64,000 nucleotides of DNA from Streptomyces fildesensis (GCF_016107395.1 NZ_JAAIKO010000010.1:62001-126000), one strand, 5' to 3'; shown: positions 26,924-36,466, counted from the first letter of the stretch. Notes: generated by a model from the sequence alone, not told the origin. Numbers and translations: made by a program.

Positions 26924-28521
26924 GCGCCCCGGCCACGCACCCGTCGGTCACGCCGGTCTTCATCCGTCTCAAACTCGCCATCATCCGCAACGGACTGCGG
27001 CAGTCCACCGGCCGCACCATCGGCTGGATCGTCGGCGTCGTCTTCGCGATGCTGTACGGGCTCGCCATGGGCGTCGGGATGATCGCGCTGCGCCACAGCG
27101 AATACGGGCCGGCGGCCGCCGTCGGGCTGGCCGTCGTCCTCATCATCGGCTGGGCCGTCATGCCGCTGTTCCTCTTCGGCGGCGACGACACCCTCGACCC
27201 CACCCGCCTCGCCATGCTGCCGCTGCGCCCGCGGCCGCTGATCTCCGCCCTGCTGATCTCGTCGCTGCTGGGCGTGGGACCGGTCTTCACGGTCATCGTG
27301 ACGGCTGGCGCGGTGTCCGCGCTGGCGGGCAACGCGGTCTCCATCGTCGTCGCGATCGTCGCCGTCGCGCTGGTACTGCTGCTGTGCGTGGCGCTGTCGC
27401 GCGCCGTCGCCGCCGCCAACACCCGTCTGCTCACCAGCCGCAAGGGGCGCGACCTCGCGCTGCTCAGCGGCCTGTTCGTGGCGGTCGGCGCGCAGCTCGT
27501 CAACCTCGGCGCCAGCTCGCTCGCCTCGTCCGACGGCCTGGACCGCGTCAAGTCCCTCGCCTCCGTGCTCCGCTGGCTGCCACCCGCCCCCGCGATCGAC
27601 GCGGTCCGCGCGGCGACCGGGGGCTCCTACGGTCTCGCCGTCCTCGAACTCCTCTACGTCGCGGCCGTCCTGGCCCTGGTGATCCGCTGGTGGCACCACA
27701 GCCTGTACCGGCTGATGGTCACCCCCGACGCCTCCACCCTCCAGGCCGCGGAGAAGGAGGCGGGCACCGGCGGCGGCCGGCTCGCCGCGCTGCTGCCCGG
27801 CGGCCGCACCGGCACCGTGATGGAACGCCAGTTCCGCTACGCCTGGCGCGATCCGCGCTCCAAGGCGGCCTGGGCGACGGCGCTGGCCGTCGGACTGCTG
27901 CTGCCGATCGTGGCCGCCGTCCAGCACGGCAGCATCTACTCGGCGTGCTGGGCCGCCGGGCTCCTCGGCATGCAGATGTACAACCAGTTCGGTGTCGACG
28001 GCTCCGCCTTCTGGACGGTCGCCTCCACCATCTCCACCCGCGCCGACGCCCACGCGGAACTGCGCGCCCGCGCACTGGCCCTGTCGACCGTCGCCGTCCC
28101 GTACGTCACGATCGTCACCATCGGAGCGGCCCTGCTCCTCGGCCGGCCGGACGCCGTCCCGGAGACCCTGGGGCTGTCCCTCGCCCTCCTGGGCGCCCTC
28201 ATCGCCGCCGGCGCCTTCGCCAGCGTCCGCTTCCCGTACGCCCTCCCCCAGGACAACCCGTTCGGCAGCTCGGCCCCCGGCCAGGGCGGCCTCGCCGCGA
28301 TCAGCCTCTTCGGCGGCGGTCTCACCGGCGCGGCCTGCTGTCTCCCGCTCGTCGGCCTGACGATCTACCTCCACGTCGCCGACCACCACGCCTACCTCTG
28401 GATCCTGCTGCCGATCGGCGCCCTCTACGCCGTGACCCTGGCCGCGGCATCCCTCCGCTTCACGGCCCCCCGCCTCCTCAACCGCCTCCCGGAGATTTTG
28501 ACGGCGGTGGCGAAGGGCTGA
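26920..28521 (+). CDS. ABC transporter permease (ABC-2-like)
   Basis: A 533-residue integral membrane protein with about 12 hydrophobic segments in two halves separated by a soluble linker (about 260-300). The ATG at 26920 overlaps the ATPase stop (ATGA) and fits the junction MSAPATHPSVTPVFIRLKLAI. It forms the membrane part of the exporter; two such halves in one chain would make a complete pore with an ATPase dimer. Followed by a terminator at 28532. Confidence 0.82.
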   Translation: MSAPATHPSVTPVFIRLKLAIIRNGLRQSTGRTIGWIVGVVFAMLYGLAMGVGMIALRHSEYGPAAAVGLAVVLIIGWAVMPLFLFGGDDTLDPTRLAMLPLRPRPLISALLISSLLGVGPVFTVIVTAGAVSALAGNAVSIVVAIVAVALVLLLCVALSRAVAAANTRLLTSRKGRDLALLSGLFVAVGAQLVNLGASSLASSDGLDRVKSLASVLRWLPPAPAIDAVRAATGGSYGLAVLELLYVAAVLALVIRWWHHSLYRLMVTPDASTLQAAEKEAGTGGGRLAALLPGGRTGTVMERQFRYAWRDPRSKAAWATALAVGLLLPIVAAVQHGSIYSACWAAGLLGMQMYNQFGVDGSAFWTVASTISTRADAHAELRARALALSTVAVPYVTIVTIGAALLLGRPDAVPETLGLSLALLGALIAAGAFASVRFPYALPQDNPFGSSAPGQGGLAAISLFGGGLTGAACCLPLVGLTIYLHVADHHAYLWILLPIGALYAVTLAAASLRFTAPRLLNRLPEILTAVAKG

Positions 28522-28526
28522 GCACA

Positions 28527-28554
28527 GCGAACGCCCGGGCGCGAACGCCCGGGC
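28527..28554. repeat. 14-bp tandem duplication after a stop codon
   Basis: GCGAACGCCCGGGC occurs twice head to tail, six bases after the permease stop. The duplication creates the terminator hairpin at 28532-28555. Confidence 0.8.
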
Positions 28555-28555
28555 G
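28532..28555. terminator. hairpin terminator between convergent genes
   Basis: CGCCCGGGCG-CGAA-CGCCCGGGCG: 10-bp perfect stem with a CGAA loop. It serves the ABC permease gene and, from the other side, the LysM-BTAD gene. Confidence 0.7.
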
Positions 28556-28578
28556 CCGGTTGGCCGATCCGCGATTGC

Positions 28579-28605
28579 TCAGTTGGCGATCGTTCAGTTG
28601 GCGAT
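28579..28605. repeat. 12-bp direct repeat carrying a duplicated stop codon
   Basis: TCAGTTGGCGAT at 28579-28590 and 28594-28605. The second copy encodes the last residues and stop of the LysM-BTAD gene; the first is a downstream duplicate. Confidence 0.75.
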
Positions 28606-31575
28606 ACTGCCGATGCTGCCGCGCCAGGACGGAAGGAGTTCGTCCAGCAGGGCTTCGACGCGGGGCGGCAGGCCGCGGGCCGCGCCGTTGAGGGTGTGGT
28701 TGCGGGCCAGGAGGGATTCGGCGGCGGCTTCGAGGCGGGCCGGGTCGCCGGTGGCGTGGGTCGCGTGCAGGAGGGCGAGCCAGAGGCGCTCGTCGGAGCC
28801 GGTGACCGCCAGGGCGGTCTGCACGGCGGCGACGGCGGCCTTCGGCTTGCCCGCGTCGAGGTGCAGGCCCGCCAGGGCGAGGGCGACCTCCGCGACGAGG
28901 ACCGGGTGCTGGGCGTCGACGATCTCGTGGGCGAGCCAGCCGTAGCGGCCCGGGGCGCGGTCCTCCAGGAGGGAGCCGCGGGCCAGCGCGAGGGCGTCGG
29001 CCAGCAGCCGGCGGCGGGTCTGCGGATCGTCGGCGCCCGGGCCCTCGGAGGCCGCGTGGTGCAGGGTCTGCAGGACGTCCCAGTCGGAGACGACCGTGCT
29101 GGACAGCACGAGGCGGCCGGTGGCGTCGTACGACATCCGCGACGAGCCGTCGGCGTCGGTGCCGAGCCAGTCGCGCAGCCGGTCGATGAGCGCGTCGCGC
29201 ACGTCGTCGGTGACGCCGCGCGGCCAGAGCGCGGAGGCCAGCACCCGCGGGTGGACGCCCTCACGGTGCAGCAGGAGCAGCGCCAGCGCCTCGTGGAGGA
29301 GCAGGCTGCGCCCGGCCTCCGGGGTTTCGAGGCCGATGAGTTCGAACGGGCCGAGGAGGCGGGCGTACACCCCGGGCCGGCCCTGGTCGGTGAGGTCGAC
29401 CATGAACGGCGGCACGGAGGCGGACGGTTCGCGGTCCGGGTCGGCCGCCGCGAACAGCCCGAGGATCGCCTCGTACTGGGCGGCCGGGAGCAGCTGTGCC
29501 TCCAGGTCCAGACCGAGGAGCGGGGCGAGCAGCCGGCCCGCCGAGGTGACCTCGAGCGCCCAGGCGGCGCCCGGCAGGTCGTCCCGGGCCGACGCGACGA
29601 GGTAGCCGATGCCCAGCCGGCCGGAGTCGGCGGCGAGTTCGGCGAGCCGGTCGGCCTCCTCCTCGGTGGGCTCGGTGGCGATCAGGACGAGGTGCGGGGA
29701 GCGCTGGGTGTGCTGGGCGCTGCCGGTCCGGCCGGTCAGTACGTTGTCCTGTCCTGCGGTCCGCAGCGCGGCGGAGCGCTGCGCGGTCTCGGCGGCCATC
29801 GTCTCGATGACCTCGGGGACGTCCGCGAGGTGCCGGATCCTGGCCGGCGCGAGGGCCGTGAGGTCCTCGGCGAAGCCCACAAGCGTCACCGTCATCCGGT
29901 CCGACCAGCCGTTGGTGGCGAGTTCGGCGGCGACGGAGGCGAGAACCGCCTCACGGTCGGCGCGGGCTCCGGTCAGCGACACGATGCCGGGCACCGCTTC
30001 GAGGTTGAGCATCAGCCGGGCGCCGTCGAGGGTGCCGAGGGCGGCCAGGCCCGGGTACGGGGCGCTGGCGGAGACGTCCGCGTCGGCGGGCAGGTCCGCC
30101 CGGTCCAGCCGCCAGAACGTCTGGTCCTGGCCGAGCCGCCACGGCGCGGGCGGCTGGCCCTCGGGCCAGGCCAGCTGGAGGTGCAGCGCCTCGTCGGTGA
30201 GCCATGCCGCGTAGACCGTGGGCAGCTTGCCGCCGTCCGAGGCGAGCCGTGCCGACAGGGCGCGCAGCGCGCGGTCGAGGAACGCGACGGTATCGGCGTC
30301 CGCGCCGATCCGCAGCGCGTCGGCGGCGTCGGCCTCGGGCCCGTTGGGGGTGCGGGGCGTGCGGACCGCGCCGGCGGTAACCGACTGCCACAGCGCGGTA
30401 CGGCGGCGCCGCCCCAGCGCGGCGAGCAGCCCGGCCGCCAGCAGCGGGGCGCCGATGAGCGCCTCGGGCAGCCCGAATCCGTGCCCGGAGCCCTGGGATA
30501 CGGACGGTGCGGCGACGGCCGGCCCGACCGGGGCCTCTTCGGCGTGGGCGGGCTGCTGGGCGGGCTTCTGCGTGGGCGTCTGGGCCGGGGTCTGAACCGG
30601 CGTTTGGGCGGGTGTCCGGACAGGTGCGGTGTGCGCCGCGTGAGCCCCTTCGGCCGCCGTGTCCTTGACCCCGCCGCGCTCCGCGTAGTGCTGCACGTCG
30701 GGAGCGGGCTTCGGCGCCGCGACGGGCATCTCCACGAGGTCGCCGCCGCGCGCGTCGGCCGGCATCTCCATGATCCAGCCGGGCCGGATCAGGCTCGCCT
30801 TGGACAGCTTCGAACCGTCGGGCTGCGCCCGGTCCTTGTTGAGCTGGTAGATCTCGTTGTAGCGGCGGCCGTCGCCGAGGTGGCGTTCGGCTATCTCCCA
30901 CAGCGAATCGTGGTGCCGGCCCTCGGGCGGCTGGATCCGGTAGAACTTCGTCGCTTCCTTGGCGGCCTCCGCGGCGGCGGCCGCACCCGGCGTCACCGTC
31001 GTGGAGGCGGGCCCGCCGCCCTGCTGCTGCGTACCACCGGCCGCGTGCTGCTGGTGCTGCTGCACCTGCCCCGGCGTCTGCTGGGCGGTCACGGCCGGGC
31101 CGCCGCGGTGCGGCTGGTCGTGCAGGTTGCCGAGCTGCGCGAGCCCCGGCGTGAGGCTGGCGGCGCTCGCGCCGATCAACAGCAGCGCCGCGATCAACTG
31201 GCGCGCCAGCAACTGGCTCGGCCCCGACGCGGGCACCCGCGACGGCATCCCGATCCCGGAGATCGCGGCCTTCGTCTCCACGATCACGCACGCCGCGAAC
31301 TGCGCCCACGCCAGCCAGACCACGACGGCCAGCACGTTGATGAACGTCTCCGTCGTGATCGGCTCCCGCAGCACCTCCATCGAGTAGGAGTGCGGCAGCG
31401 GCGAGCCGACGATCTTCAGCAGCGCGACCGGCACGCCCACCACCAGGACGGCGAGCGCGAGAAACGCCAGGAGCGCCCGGACGACGTCACCGAACGTACG
31501 GCGGCGGCGTGGCGGCTGCGGCCGGCCCGGTTGCGCGGGTTGGGCCGGTCGCCGACTGGCGGTCGTGCGTGCCAT
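28594..31575 (-). CDS. membrane LysM domain protein with C-terminal BTAD/SARP-like region
   Basis: A 993-residue protein at the end of the Tad locus. It has a basic N-terminus, three transmembrane segments (about 28-52, 78-99 and 125-146), a Gln/His-rich linker and a LysM domain (about 217-270, HDSLWEIAERHLGDGRRYNEIY). A Pro/Thr/Gln linker (TPAQTPVQTPAQTPTQ) and another hydrophobic segment follow. A long soluble part ends in a winged-helix-like region (YARLLGPFELIGLE, about 735) and a bacterial transcriptional activator domain of TPR helices. SARP regulators use this pairing to bind DNA, so a membrane-bound version beside a pilus locus is notable. Whether it binds DNA or uses the domain as scaffold is unknown. 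Confidence 0.8.
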   Translation of the reverse strand: MARTTASRRPAQPAQPGRPQPPRRRRTFGDVVRALLAFLALAVLVVGVPVALLKIVGSPLPHSYSMEVLREPITTETFINVLAVVVWLAWAQFAACVIVETKAAISGIGMPSRVPASGPSQLLARQLIAALLLIGASAASLTPGLAQLGNLHDQPHRGGPAVTAQQTPGQVQQHQQHAAGGTQQQGGGPASTTVTPGAAAAAEAAKEATKFYRIQPPEGRHHDSLWEIAERHLGDGRRYNEIYQLNKDRAQPDGSKLSKASLIRPGWIMEMPADARGGDLVEMPVAAPKPAPDVQHYAERGGVKDTAAEGAHAAHTAPVRTPAQTPVQTPAQTPTQKPAQQPAHAEEAPVGPAVAAPSVSQGSGHGFGLPEALIGAPLLAAGLLAALGRRRRTALWQSVTAGAVRTPRTPNGPEADAADALRIGADADTVAFLDRALRALSARLASDGGKLPTVYAAWLTDEALHLQLAWPEGQPPAPWRLGQDQTFWRLDRADLPADADVSASAPYPGLAALGTLDGARLMLNLEAVPGIVSLTGARADREAVLASVAAELATNGWSDRMTVTLVGFAEDLTALAPARIRHLADVPEVIETMAAETAQRSAALRTAGQDNVLTGRTGSAQHTQRSPHLVLIATEPTEEEADRLAELAADSGRLGIGYLVASARDDLPGAAWALEVTSAGRLLAPLLGLDLEAQLLPAAQYEAILGLFAAADPDREPSASVPPFMVDLTDQGRPGVYARLLGPFELIGLETPEAGRSLLLHEALALLLLHREGVHPRVLASALWPRGVTDDVRDALIDRLRDWLGTDADGSSRMSYDATGRLVLSSTVVSDWDVLQTLHHAASEGPGADDPQTRRRLLADALALARGSLLEDRAPGRYGWLAHEIVDAQHPVLVAEVALALAGLHLDAGKPKAAVAAVQTALAVTGSDERLWLALLHATHATGDPARLEAAAESLLARNHTLNGAARGLPPRVEALLDELLPSWRGSIGSIAN

Positions 31576-31630
31576 GGGCTCGTTCCTCTGCCTTCTGCCT
31601 TCGGTGGTGCGGTGGATGGACGGCGACGAA

Positions 31631-32089
31631 TCAGCCGGTGGCGATCTCGGCCGCCGCCGTCCCGTGGACTGTGAAGTCCTTGCTGTAGAAGAAACCCGTC
31701 AGAGTGGGACTGTAGGTGAGCTGAATCCTCACCTCTACATGCTGGTCGGTGGTCCTGGCCAGGTCGCAGCCGGAGGCGGCGGCGTCCTCGATGCTGAGCC
31801 CCGACCGTGCGGCGAAGTCCTTGACCCGGGCGTCGCAGTTCGCGGTGTTGATCCGCGGCGGAGTGCCCGCGGGCGCGTTCCGCAGCGCCTCCACGTCGAT
31901 GTCCTGGGCCGCGTAACGGGCCGCCTGCTCGGCGATGTCCGCGGCGCGCTCGCGTTTGTGGATGGACAGTCCGCCGTCGACGACGAAGGCGGCGAGCGTC
32001 ATGAACACCAGGGCGAACATGAGCACCGCCGCGGTGCCGGAGCCGCGATCGTCGCGGGCCGCGGGCCGTCGCGCCGTCAGCCACGTCAC
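31631..32089 (-). CDS. TadG/TadE-like pilus assembly protein
   Basis: A 152-residue protein with an N-terminal hydrophobic helix after DDRGSGTAAVLMFALVFMTLAAFVVDGG, the pseudopilin-like N-terminus of TadE/TadG and Rv3654c-type proteins, then a short extracellular domain with two Cys. GTG at 32089 overlaps the upstream tadE stop (GTGA). It is shorter than Gram-negative TadG, as usual in actinobacteria. Probably a minor pilus or assembly component in the cell envelope. Confidence 0.72.
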   Translation of the reverse strand: MTWLTARRPAARDDRGSGTAAVLMFALVFMTLAAFVVDGGLSIHKRERAADIAEQAARYAAQDIDVEALRNAPAGTPPRINTANCDARVKDFAARSGLSIEDAAASGCDLARTTDQHVEVRIQLTYSPTLTGFFYSKDFTVHGTAAAEIATG

Positions 32090-32523
32090 GGTGCTGCCCT
32101 CCGGTACGGGTCGAGCGGCGAGGCGCTCGTGGCGGTGATGGTGTTCTTGATGTTGAGTCCCAGAACCCCGAAGCCGCGCACGGTGCACGTCACATCGACG
32201 GAGAAGAGCCCGCCGGCCTCGAAGCCCTTACTGGTCTTCGTCACGGTGGGGTGGTCGAGGCAGGTGTCCGCCAGATCCGCCTCGGCCGCCGCCTGGGCCT
32301 GGCTCATCGCCGTCGTGCCGTCGCGCTGCAGCGAGCCGGCGCGGGCGGCGTCGCGCGCGGCGCTGTCCACCGCGCCCCGGCCGTCGACCAGCTGTCCGAA
32401 GGCGACCAGGACGAGAATGAACAGGATCATGACCGGCGCGAGGATCACCACCTCGATGGTGGAGATCCCCTGATCGCCGGAGCGGCCGGCCCGACGGGCC
32501 CTGTTCCGCAGCCAACTGCGCAT
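32086..32523 (-). CDS. TadE-like minor pilin
   Basis: A 145-residue protein with the TadE N-terminus DQGISTIEVVILAPVMILFILVLVAFGQ. The conserved Glu at +5 of the hydrophobic segment follows a Gly-type prepilin cleavage site. A globular domain with two cysteines follows. It lies 8 bp after the other tadE-like gene and overlaps the tadG-like gene. Its processing would require a prepilin peptidase that is not encoded in the window. Confidence 0.8.
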   Translation of the reverse strand: MRSWLRNRARRAGRSGDQGISTIEVVILAPVMILFILVLVAFGQLVDGRGAVDSAARDAARAGSLQRDGTTAMSQAQAAAEADLADTCLDHPTVTKTSKGFEAGGLFSVDVTCTVRGFGVLGLNIKNTITATSASPLDPYRRAAP

Positions 32524-32531
32524 GACCGGCC

Positions 32532-33011
32532 TCAGCCCCCGATGTCCGGTACGAAGCGCTCGATCGGCCCCTGCGACTGCTCGTTCACCGTGAACGTCAT
32601 CCCCGGGAAGACCGTCGGCACGGTGGCCGTCACCCGGATCCCCACGGTGTTGTTGGCGGGTCCGGAGGACGTCACCGTCGGGCCTTCCAGCAGATTCGGT
32701 CCGAGCTGCGCGATATAGCTCAACGCCGTCGATCTGGCCTTCGCCTCCCAGCCGCCGGGGTTCCCGTCCGCCTCGGCCCGCGCCTTGCGGGCGCCCGCCT
32801 GGGCGGCGGCCTGCGCGACATGGTCGGCGAAGTAGAAGAGCCCGAACTGCACGGTCGCGAAGATCATGAAGAAGAGCACCGGGGTCAGGAAGACGAACTC
32901 GATCGCGGTCATGCCGCGGTCGCCACCGGAGCCGGTGCGACTGCCCACACCGCTGTCACCGCGGGCGGCATCGAGCCTGCGGCGTACGAAAGACCCTGAT
33001 CGGCTGCTCAT
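32532..33011 (-). CDS. TadE-like minor pilin
   Basis: A 159-residue protein with SGGDRGMTAIEFVFLTPVLFFMIFATVQFG, a prepilin-like segment with the Glu at +5 after the Gly/Met cleavage point, then an extracellular domain. ATG at 33011 fits; the long upstream frame overlaps the flp gene and is not coding. Two TadE paralogues in tandem suggest a heteromeric pilus tip or platform. Confidence 0.8.
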   Translation of the reverse strand: MSSRSGSFVRRRLDAARGDSGVGSRTGSGGDRGMTAIEFVFLTPVLFFMIFATVQFGLFYFADHVAQAAAQAGARKARAEADGNPGGWEAKARSTALSYIAQLGPNLLEGPTVTSSGPANNTVGIRVTATVPTVFPGMTFTVNEQSQGPIERFVPDIGG

Positions 33012-33019
33012 CACTCCGC

Positions 33020-33268
33020 TTACTTGCAGGTACCCGTGTCGGTGGTGCCCGAGATGCAGTTGCCGACGTCGGTGGCCTTGCCCTTGAGCGCGTTGTTGAT
33101 CAGTGCGGCGACCACACCGACGATGGTCACGACCACGGCCGAGATGATGACCCACTCGACGGCGGACGCGCCGCGTGAGGTCTCCTCCGAGCGGGCGTGA
33201 CGCACCCGCCCCTGAATGAACGTGACGAGGAAATCGATCGCGGGGTGACTGATGGGCAAACGGTTCAT
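33020..33268 (-). CDS. flp: Flp-family type IVb pilin
   Basis: An 82-residue small pilin, the likely major subunit. A 35-residue leader ends in SRGASAVEWVIISAVVVTIVG, the class IVb processing and hydrophobic motif with Glu at +5 (cleavage predicted after Gly). A short Cys-containing tail (NCISGTTDTGTCK) could form a disulfide. It lies between tadC and the tadE genes in the same direction. Confidence 0.85.
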   Translation of the reverse strand: MNRLPISHPAIDFLVTFIQGRVRHARSEETSRGASAVEWVIISAVVVTIVGVVAALINNALKGKATDVGNCISGTTDTGTCK

Positions 33269-33360
33269 GGTTCAAGTCCTCTCGACTCGGTGACTACGTG
33301 GATCAGACTCTTCGACATCAGACGATTCACAGGGTCCGGATGGTTCGACGATTCGGCGAT

Positions 33361-34272
33361 TCAGACCTTGAAGACCCGCATCGCCGCCGGAAAGATCAGA
33401 AAGACCAGGAAGCCCGCACAGAGCAACAGCTGGGCCACGAGCATGGACTGCGACTTCTCGCCTGCCCCGCCCTCGATCTCGGCAAGCTCCCGGTGCCGCA
33501 TCGTCTCCGCACGCGAGGCGAGCGACTCGCGCACCTTCGCACCGTCGTCGGCGACCAGCCCCAGCGTCACCGACAGGTCCTTCAGCTCCTCGACCCCCAG
33601 CTCGTCGCCGAGCCGCCCCAGGGCGACCCACTGGCTCGTGCCGGTGATCCGCGCGTCCGCGAGGGCGTTGCGGATGCGCAGCAGCGCCCAGCCGTCGCCG
33701 ATCTCGGCGGCGGCCATGAGCGCCTCGGGCAGACCGCGGCCCCCCGCGAGGTTCATGGAGACCAGGTCGAGGTACGCACCGATGACGCGCCGCAGGTCGC
33801 GGCGCTTGTCGACGGCGTCGCGCCGTACTTCCACGTCCGGCAGGAAGAAGAAGAGCCCGCCGAAGAGCAGCGCCATCCAGAGCGGGATGACGGGGTTGCT
33901 GCCGACGCCGAGCTGCCAGGCGATCGCGAACAGGAACGGGCCGAAGAACACGCCGACCGCGGACAGCATCACCTTCGTGGCGAGGAAGCTGTCCCAGCTG
34001 CGGTCGAGGACGGCGAGGTCCGCCCGCAGCGAGCGCTGTTCCCAGCCCTGCTGCAGGTAGAAGGCCGAAACGCGCTGGCCGAGCCGCCCCTTGAGGTCGG
34101 TGGCGCGCGGAGCGGGACCGCTCGACGGCCCCGCCGCGCGCAGCGCGTCGATCTGCGCGACGGTCGCGACCGCACCACGGCGGTTCGGCATCAGCGCCCG
34201 GACAAGGGCGAAGATGCCGAGTCCGGCGATGGCGCCGACGGTCACGGTCACGGTCAGGAAGATGCTGTTCAT
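33361..34272 (-). CDS. tadC: TadC-like type II secretion F-domain membrane protein
   Basis: A 303-residue inner-membrane platform protein of the pilus assembly machine. An N-terminal helix (IFLTVTVTVGAIAGLGIFAL) is followed by a cytoplasmic region, two helices, the GspF-type domain (VIGAYLDLVSMNLAGGRGLPEALMAAAE) and C-terminal helices. The start at 34272 overlaps the tadB stop (ATGA), showing coupling. TadB and TadC act as a pair with the TadA ATPase. Confidence 0.86.
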   Translation of the reverse strand: MNSIFLTVTVTVGAIAGLGIFALVRALMPNRRGAVATVAQIDALRAAGPSSGPAPRATDLKGRLGQRVSAFYLQQGWEQRSLRADLAVLDRSWDSFLATKVMLSAVGVFFGPFLFAIAWQLGVGSNPVIPLWMALLFGGLFFFLPDVEVRRDAVDKRRDLRRVIGAYLDLVSMNLAGGRGLPEALMAAAEIGDGWALLRIRNALADARITGTSQWVALGRLGDELGVEELKDLSVTLGLVADDGAKVRESLASRAETMRHRELAEIEGGAGEKSQSMLVAQLLLCAGFLVFLIFPAAMRVFKV

Positions 34273-35162
34273 CGGGCGCCCATCTCCTGTCGCTCGGGTG
34301 CGTGCGTCAGGAACCGCTCCGGCGTCTCGATCTTCGACAGATTGCGCAGCCACCAGAACCCGGCAGCGAACAACGCGCACACGACGCCCAGCACCAGCTG
34401 GCCGACGGCCGTCCCGTACGGCTCGACGAAGCTCCGGTTGAAGATCGCCAGCCCCAGCACAAAGGTCACCGACACCACGATGACGATCTGCACACTGCGC
34501 CGGGTGCTCGCGCGCTGCGCCATGACGCGCTGCCGCATGTCGACCTCCTCGCGGGCCGACTTGGCGAGGGCACCGAGGACCTCGCGCAGACCGGGGCCGC
34601 GGAGCCGGGAGTTGAGGATGAGCGCCGCGATGATGATGTCGGCGGAGGCGTCGTTGATCTCGTCGGCGAGGTGCTGCAGCGCGTCCGGGAGGGGCGTACG
34701 CGACCGCAGCCGGTCGACGAGCGCCTCCAGGTGGGTGCGCAGCGCCGGGGCGGCGGCCCGCGCCGAGGCGGGGATGGCCTGCTCCAGGCCGACGGCGCCG
34801 GCGATGGTGTCACGCAGCGATTCGGTCCAGGCGGCGAGCGCCTCGACGCGCTTCATCGCGGCGCGCTCCTCGGCGGCGCCGCCGAAGAGGCGGTCCCAGG
34901 TGAAGACGAGGATGCCGGTGGCGGCGCCCATCACCATCCACCGGGTCAGCGCCAGGACGACGAGTCCGCCGCCGATCGCCAGCGAGCCGCGGGTGGACAG
35001 GAAGCGGACGAGTTCGGCGGCACGCTTCCCGTTGTCGTTCGCGGCGCCCGGCTTGGGCGCCCAGCCGCGCAGCGCGACGACGAACAGCGCGATACCGCCG
35101 CCGACGGCCGTGCCGGCCAGCAGTCCGTACAGCACGGGCAGGGAGAACACACCGGTCATCAT
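34269..35162 (-). CDS. tadB: TadB-like type II secretion F-domain membrane protein
   Basis: A 297-residue paralogue of TadC with the same layout: two N-terminal helices, a GspF domain (WTESLRDTIAGAVGLEQAIPASAR through REEVDMRQRVMAQRASTRRSVQI) and two C-terminal helices. ATG at 35162 overlaps the tadA stop; 35159 is an alternative. Part of the Tad inner-membrane platform. Confidence 0.86.
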   Translation of the reverse strand: MMTGVFSLPVLYGLLAGTAVGGGIALFVVALRGWAPKPGAANDNGKRAAELVRFLSTRGSLAIGGGLVVLALTRWMVMGAATGILVFTWDRLFGGAAEERAAMKRVEALAAWTESLRDTIAGAVGLEQAIPASARAAAPALRTHLEALVDRLRSRTPLPDALQHLADEINDASADIIIAALILNSRLRGPGLREVLGALAKSAREEVDMRQRVMAQRASTRRSVQIVIVVSVTFVLGLAIFNRSFVEPYGTAVGQLVLGVVCALFAAGFWWLRNLSKIETPERFLTHAPERQEMGAR

Positions 35163-36466
35163 CGCCACACCCCCGAGGGCTGGTAGCCGTTGGCGAGGAG
35201 TTCGTCCAGGCAGGACAAGGGCGCGTGCGGGTAGGCCCGCCCGTCCTGGCCCTCCGCGAAGACCTCGCTGGACAGGACGCGGCCGTCGATGCCGTTGACC
35301 TCCCGGATGGATGTGACGACACGGCGCAGGGTGCCGCCGCGTTCGAAGTCGTTGCGCCGCTGCACGAAGACGACGAAGTCGATGGCGCCCGCGACGAGCA
35401 TCTGGGACGCCTCGACGGGCAGCCGCTCCTTCGCCTGGAGGGCGTACGTCGAGATGCGGTTGAAGACCTCGGCGGAGCTGTTGGCGTGGATCGTGGAGAG
35501 CGAGCCGTCGTTGCCCTGCGACATCGCGTTGAGCATGGTGACGATCTCGTCGCCGAGGACCTCACCGACGATGACGCGTGAGGGGTTCATACGCAGCGAC
35601 CGCCGCACCAGCTCGGCCATCGAGATCATGCCCTGGCCCTCGGAGTTGGGCAGCCGCTCCTCGAACGCCACGACGTTCGGGTGCAGTTCGGGGAACTGGT
35701 CGAGCCCGAGCTCCAGCGCCCGCTCGACGGTGATCAGACGCTCGGTCGGCCCGATGACGTTGGCGAGCGCGCGCAGCAGCGTCGTCTTCCCGGCGTTGGT
35801 GGCGCCCGCGATCATGATGTTCTTGCGGGCGAGCACGGCGGCGCTGAGGAACGAGTGCAGTTCCGGGGTGAGCGTGTTGTTGCCGACCAGGTCGGAGAGG
35901 AACACCTTGCCGAGCCGCGCCCGGCGGATGGAGAGCGCGGGGCGGCGCGTGACGTCCATGACGGCGGACAGACGCGAGCCGTCCGGGAGCCGCAGGTCGA
36001 GCTGTGGGTTCGCCGAGTCGAAGGGGCGCGACGACAGGCCCGAGTACGCGCCGAGCACCTGGATGAGCTCGATGAGCTCCTCGTCGGACTCGGCGACGGG
36101 GTCGGCGCGCAGTTCCCGGCCGTCCGAGTACCCGACGAACACCTGGTCGCAGCCGTTGATGTCGATGTTCTCGACCTCGGGGTCGTCGAGCAGCGGCTGC
36201 AGCCGTCCGACGCCGAACAGCGCGGCGTGCACGGCCGCCGCGTACGCCTCCTCGGCCTCCGCGTTGGGCGGCGTGCGGCCGAGGTTGATCTCGGCGCGCG
36301 CGTAGTCCTCCAGGATCTGCGCGATGACGGCGCGGGCGAACTGCCGCTCGTCCTCGGGGGACATCGCGGGCACGCCCGACACCTGGTCGAGGCGGCGCTG
36401 CTCGGATATGCGGTCGCCCGCGTCCTGCCGGAACCGCTTGACGAGCTGGTGGTCCATGGCGCTCAT
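35159..36466 (-). CDS. tadA: TadA/CpaF-family secretion ATPase
   Basis: A 435-residue hexameric AAA-like motor of the GspE/VirB11 superfamily that powers Flp pilus assembly. The Walker A motif is AGATNAGKTTLLRALANV (about 220-237), the Asp box follows, then IVGEVLGDEIVTMLNAMSQGNDGSLSTIHANS (Walker B and His box). The start lies 13 bp after tadZ, inside a 17-bp tandem duplication that repeats the junction. ATG at 36457 is an alternative. Confidence 0.92.
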   Translation of the reverse strand: MSAMDHQLVKRFRQDAGDRISEQRRLDQVSGVPAMSPEDERQFARAVIAQILEDYARAEINLGRTPPNAEAEEAYAAAVHAALFGVGRLQPLLDDPEVENIDINGCDQVFVGYSDGRELRADPVAESDEELIELIQVLGAYSGLSSRPFDSANPQLDLRLPDGSRLSAVMDVTRRPALSIRRARLGKVFLSDLVGNNTLTPELHSFLSAAVLARKNIMIAGATNAGKTTLLRALANVIGPTERLITVERALELGLDQFPELHPNVVAFEERLPNSEGQGMISMAELVRRSLRMNPSRVIVGEVLGDEIVTMLNAMSQGNDGSLSTIHANSSAEVFNRISTYALQAKERLPVEASQMLVAGAIDFVVFVQRRNDFERGGTLRRVVTSIREVNGIDGRVLSSEVFAEGQDGRAYPHAPLSCLDELLANGYQPSGVWR

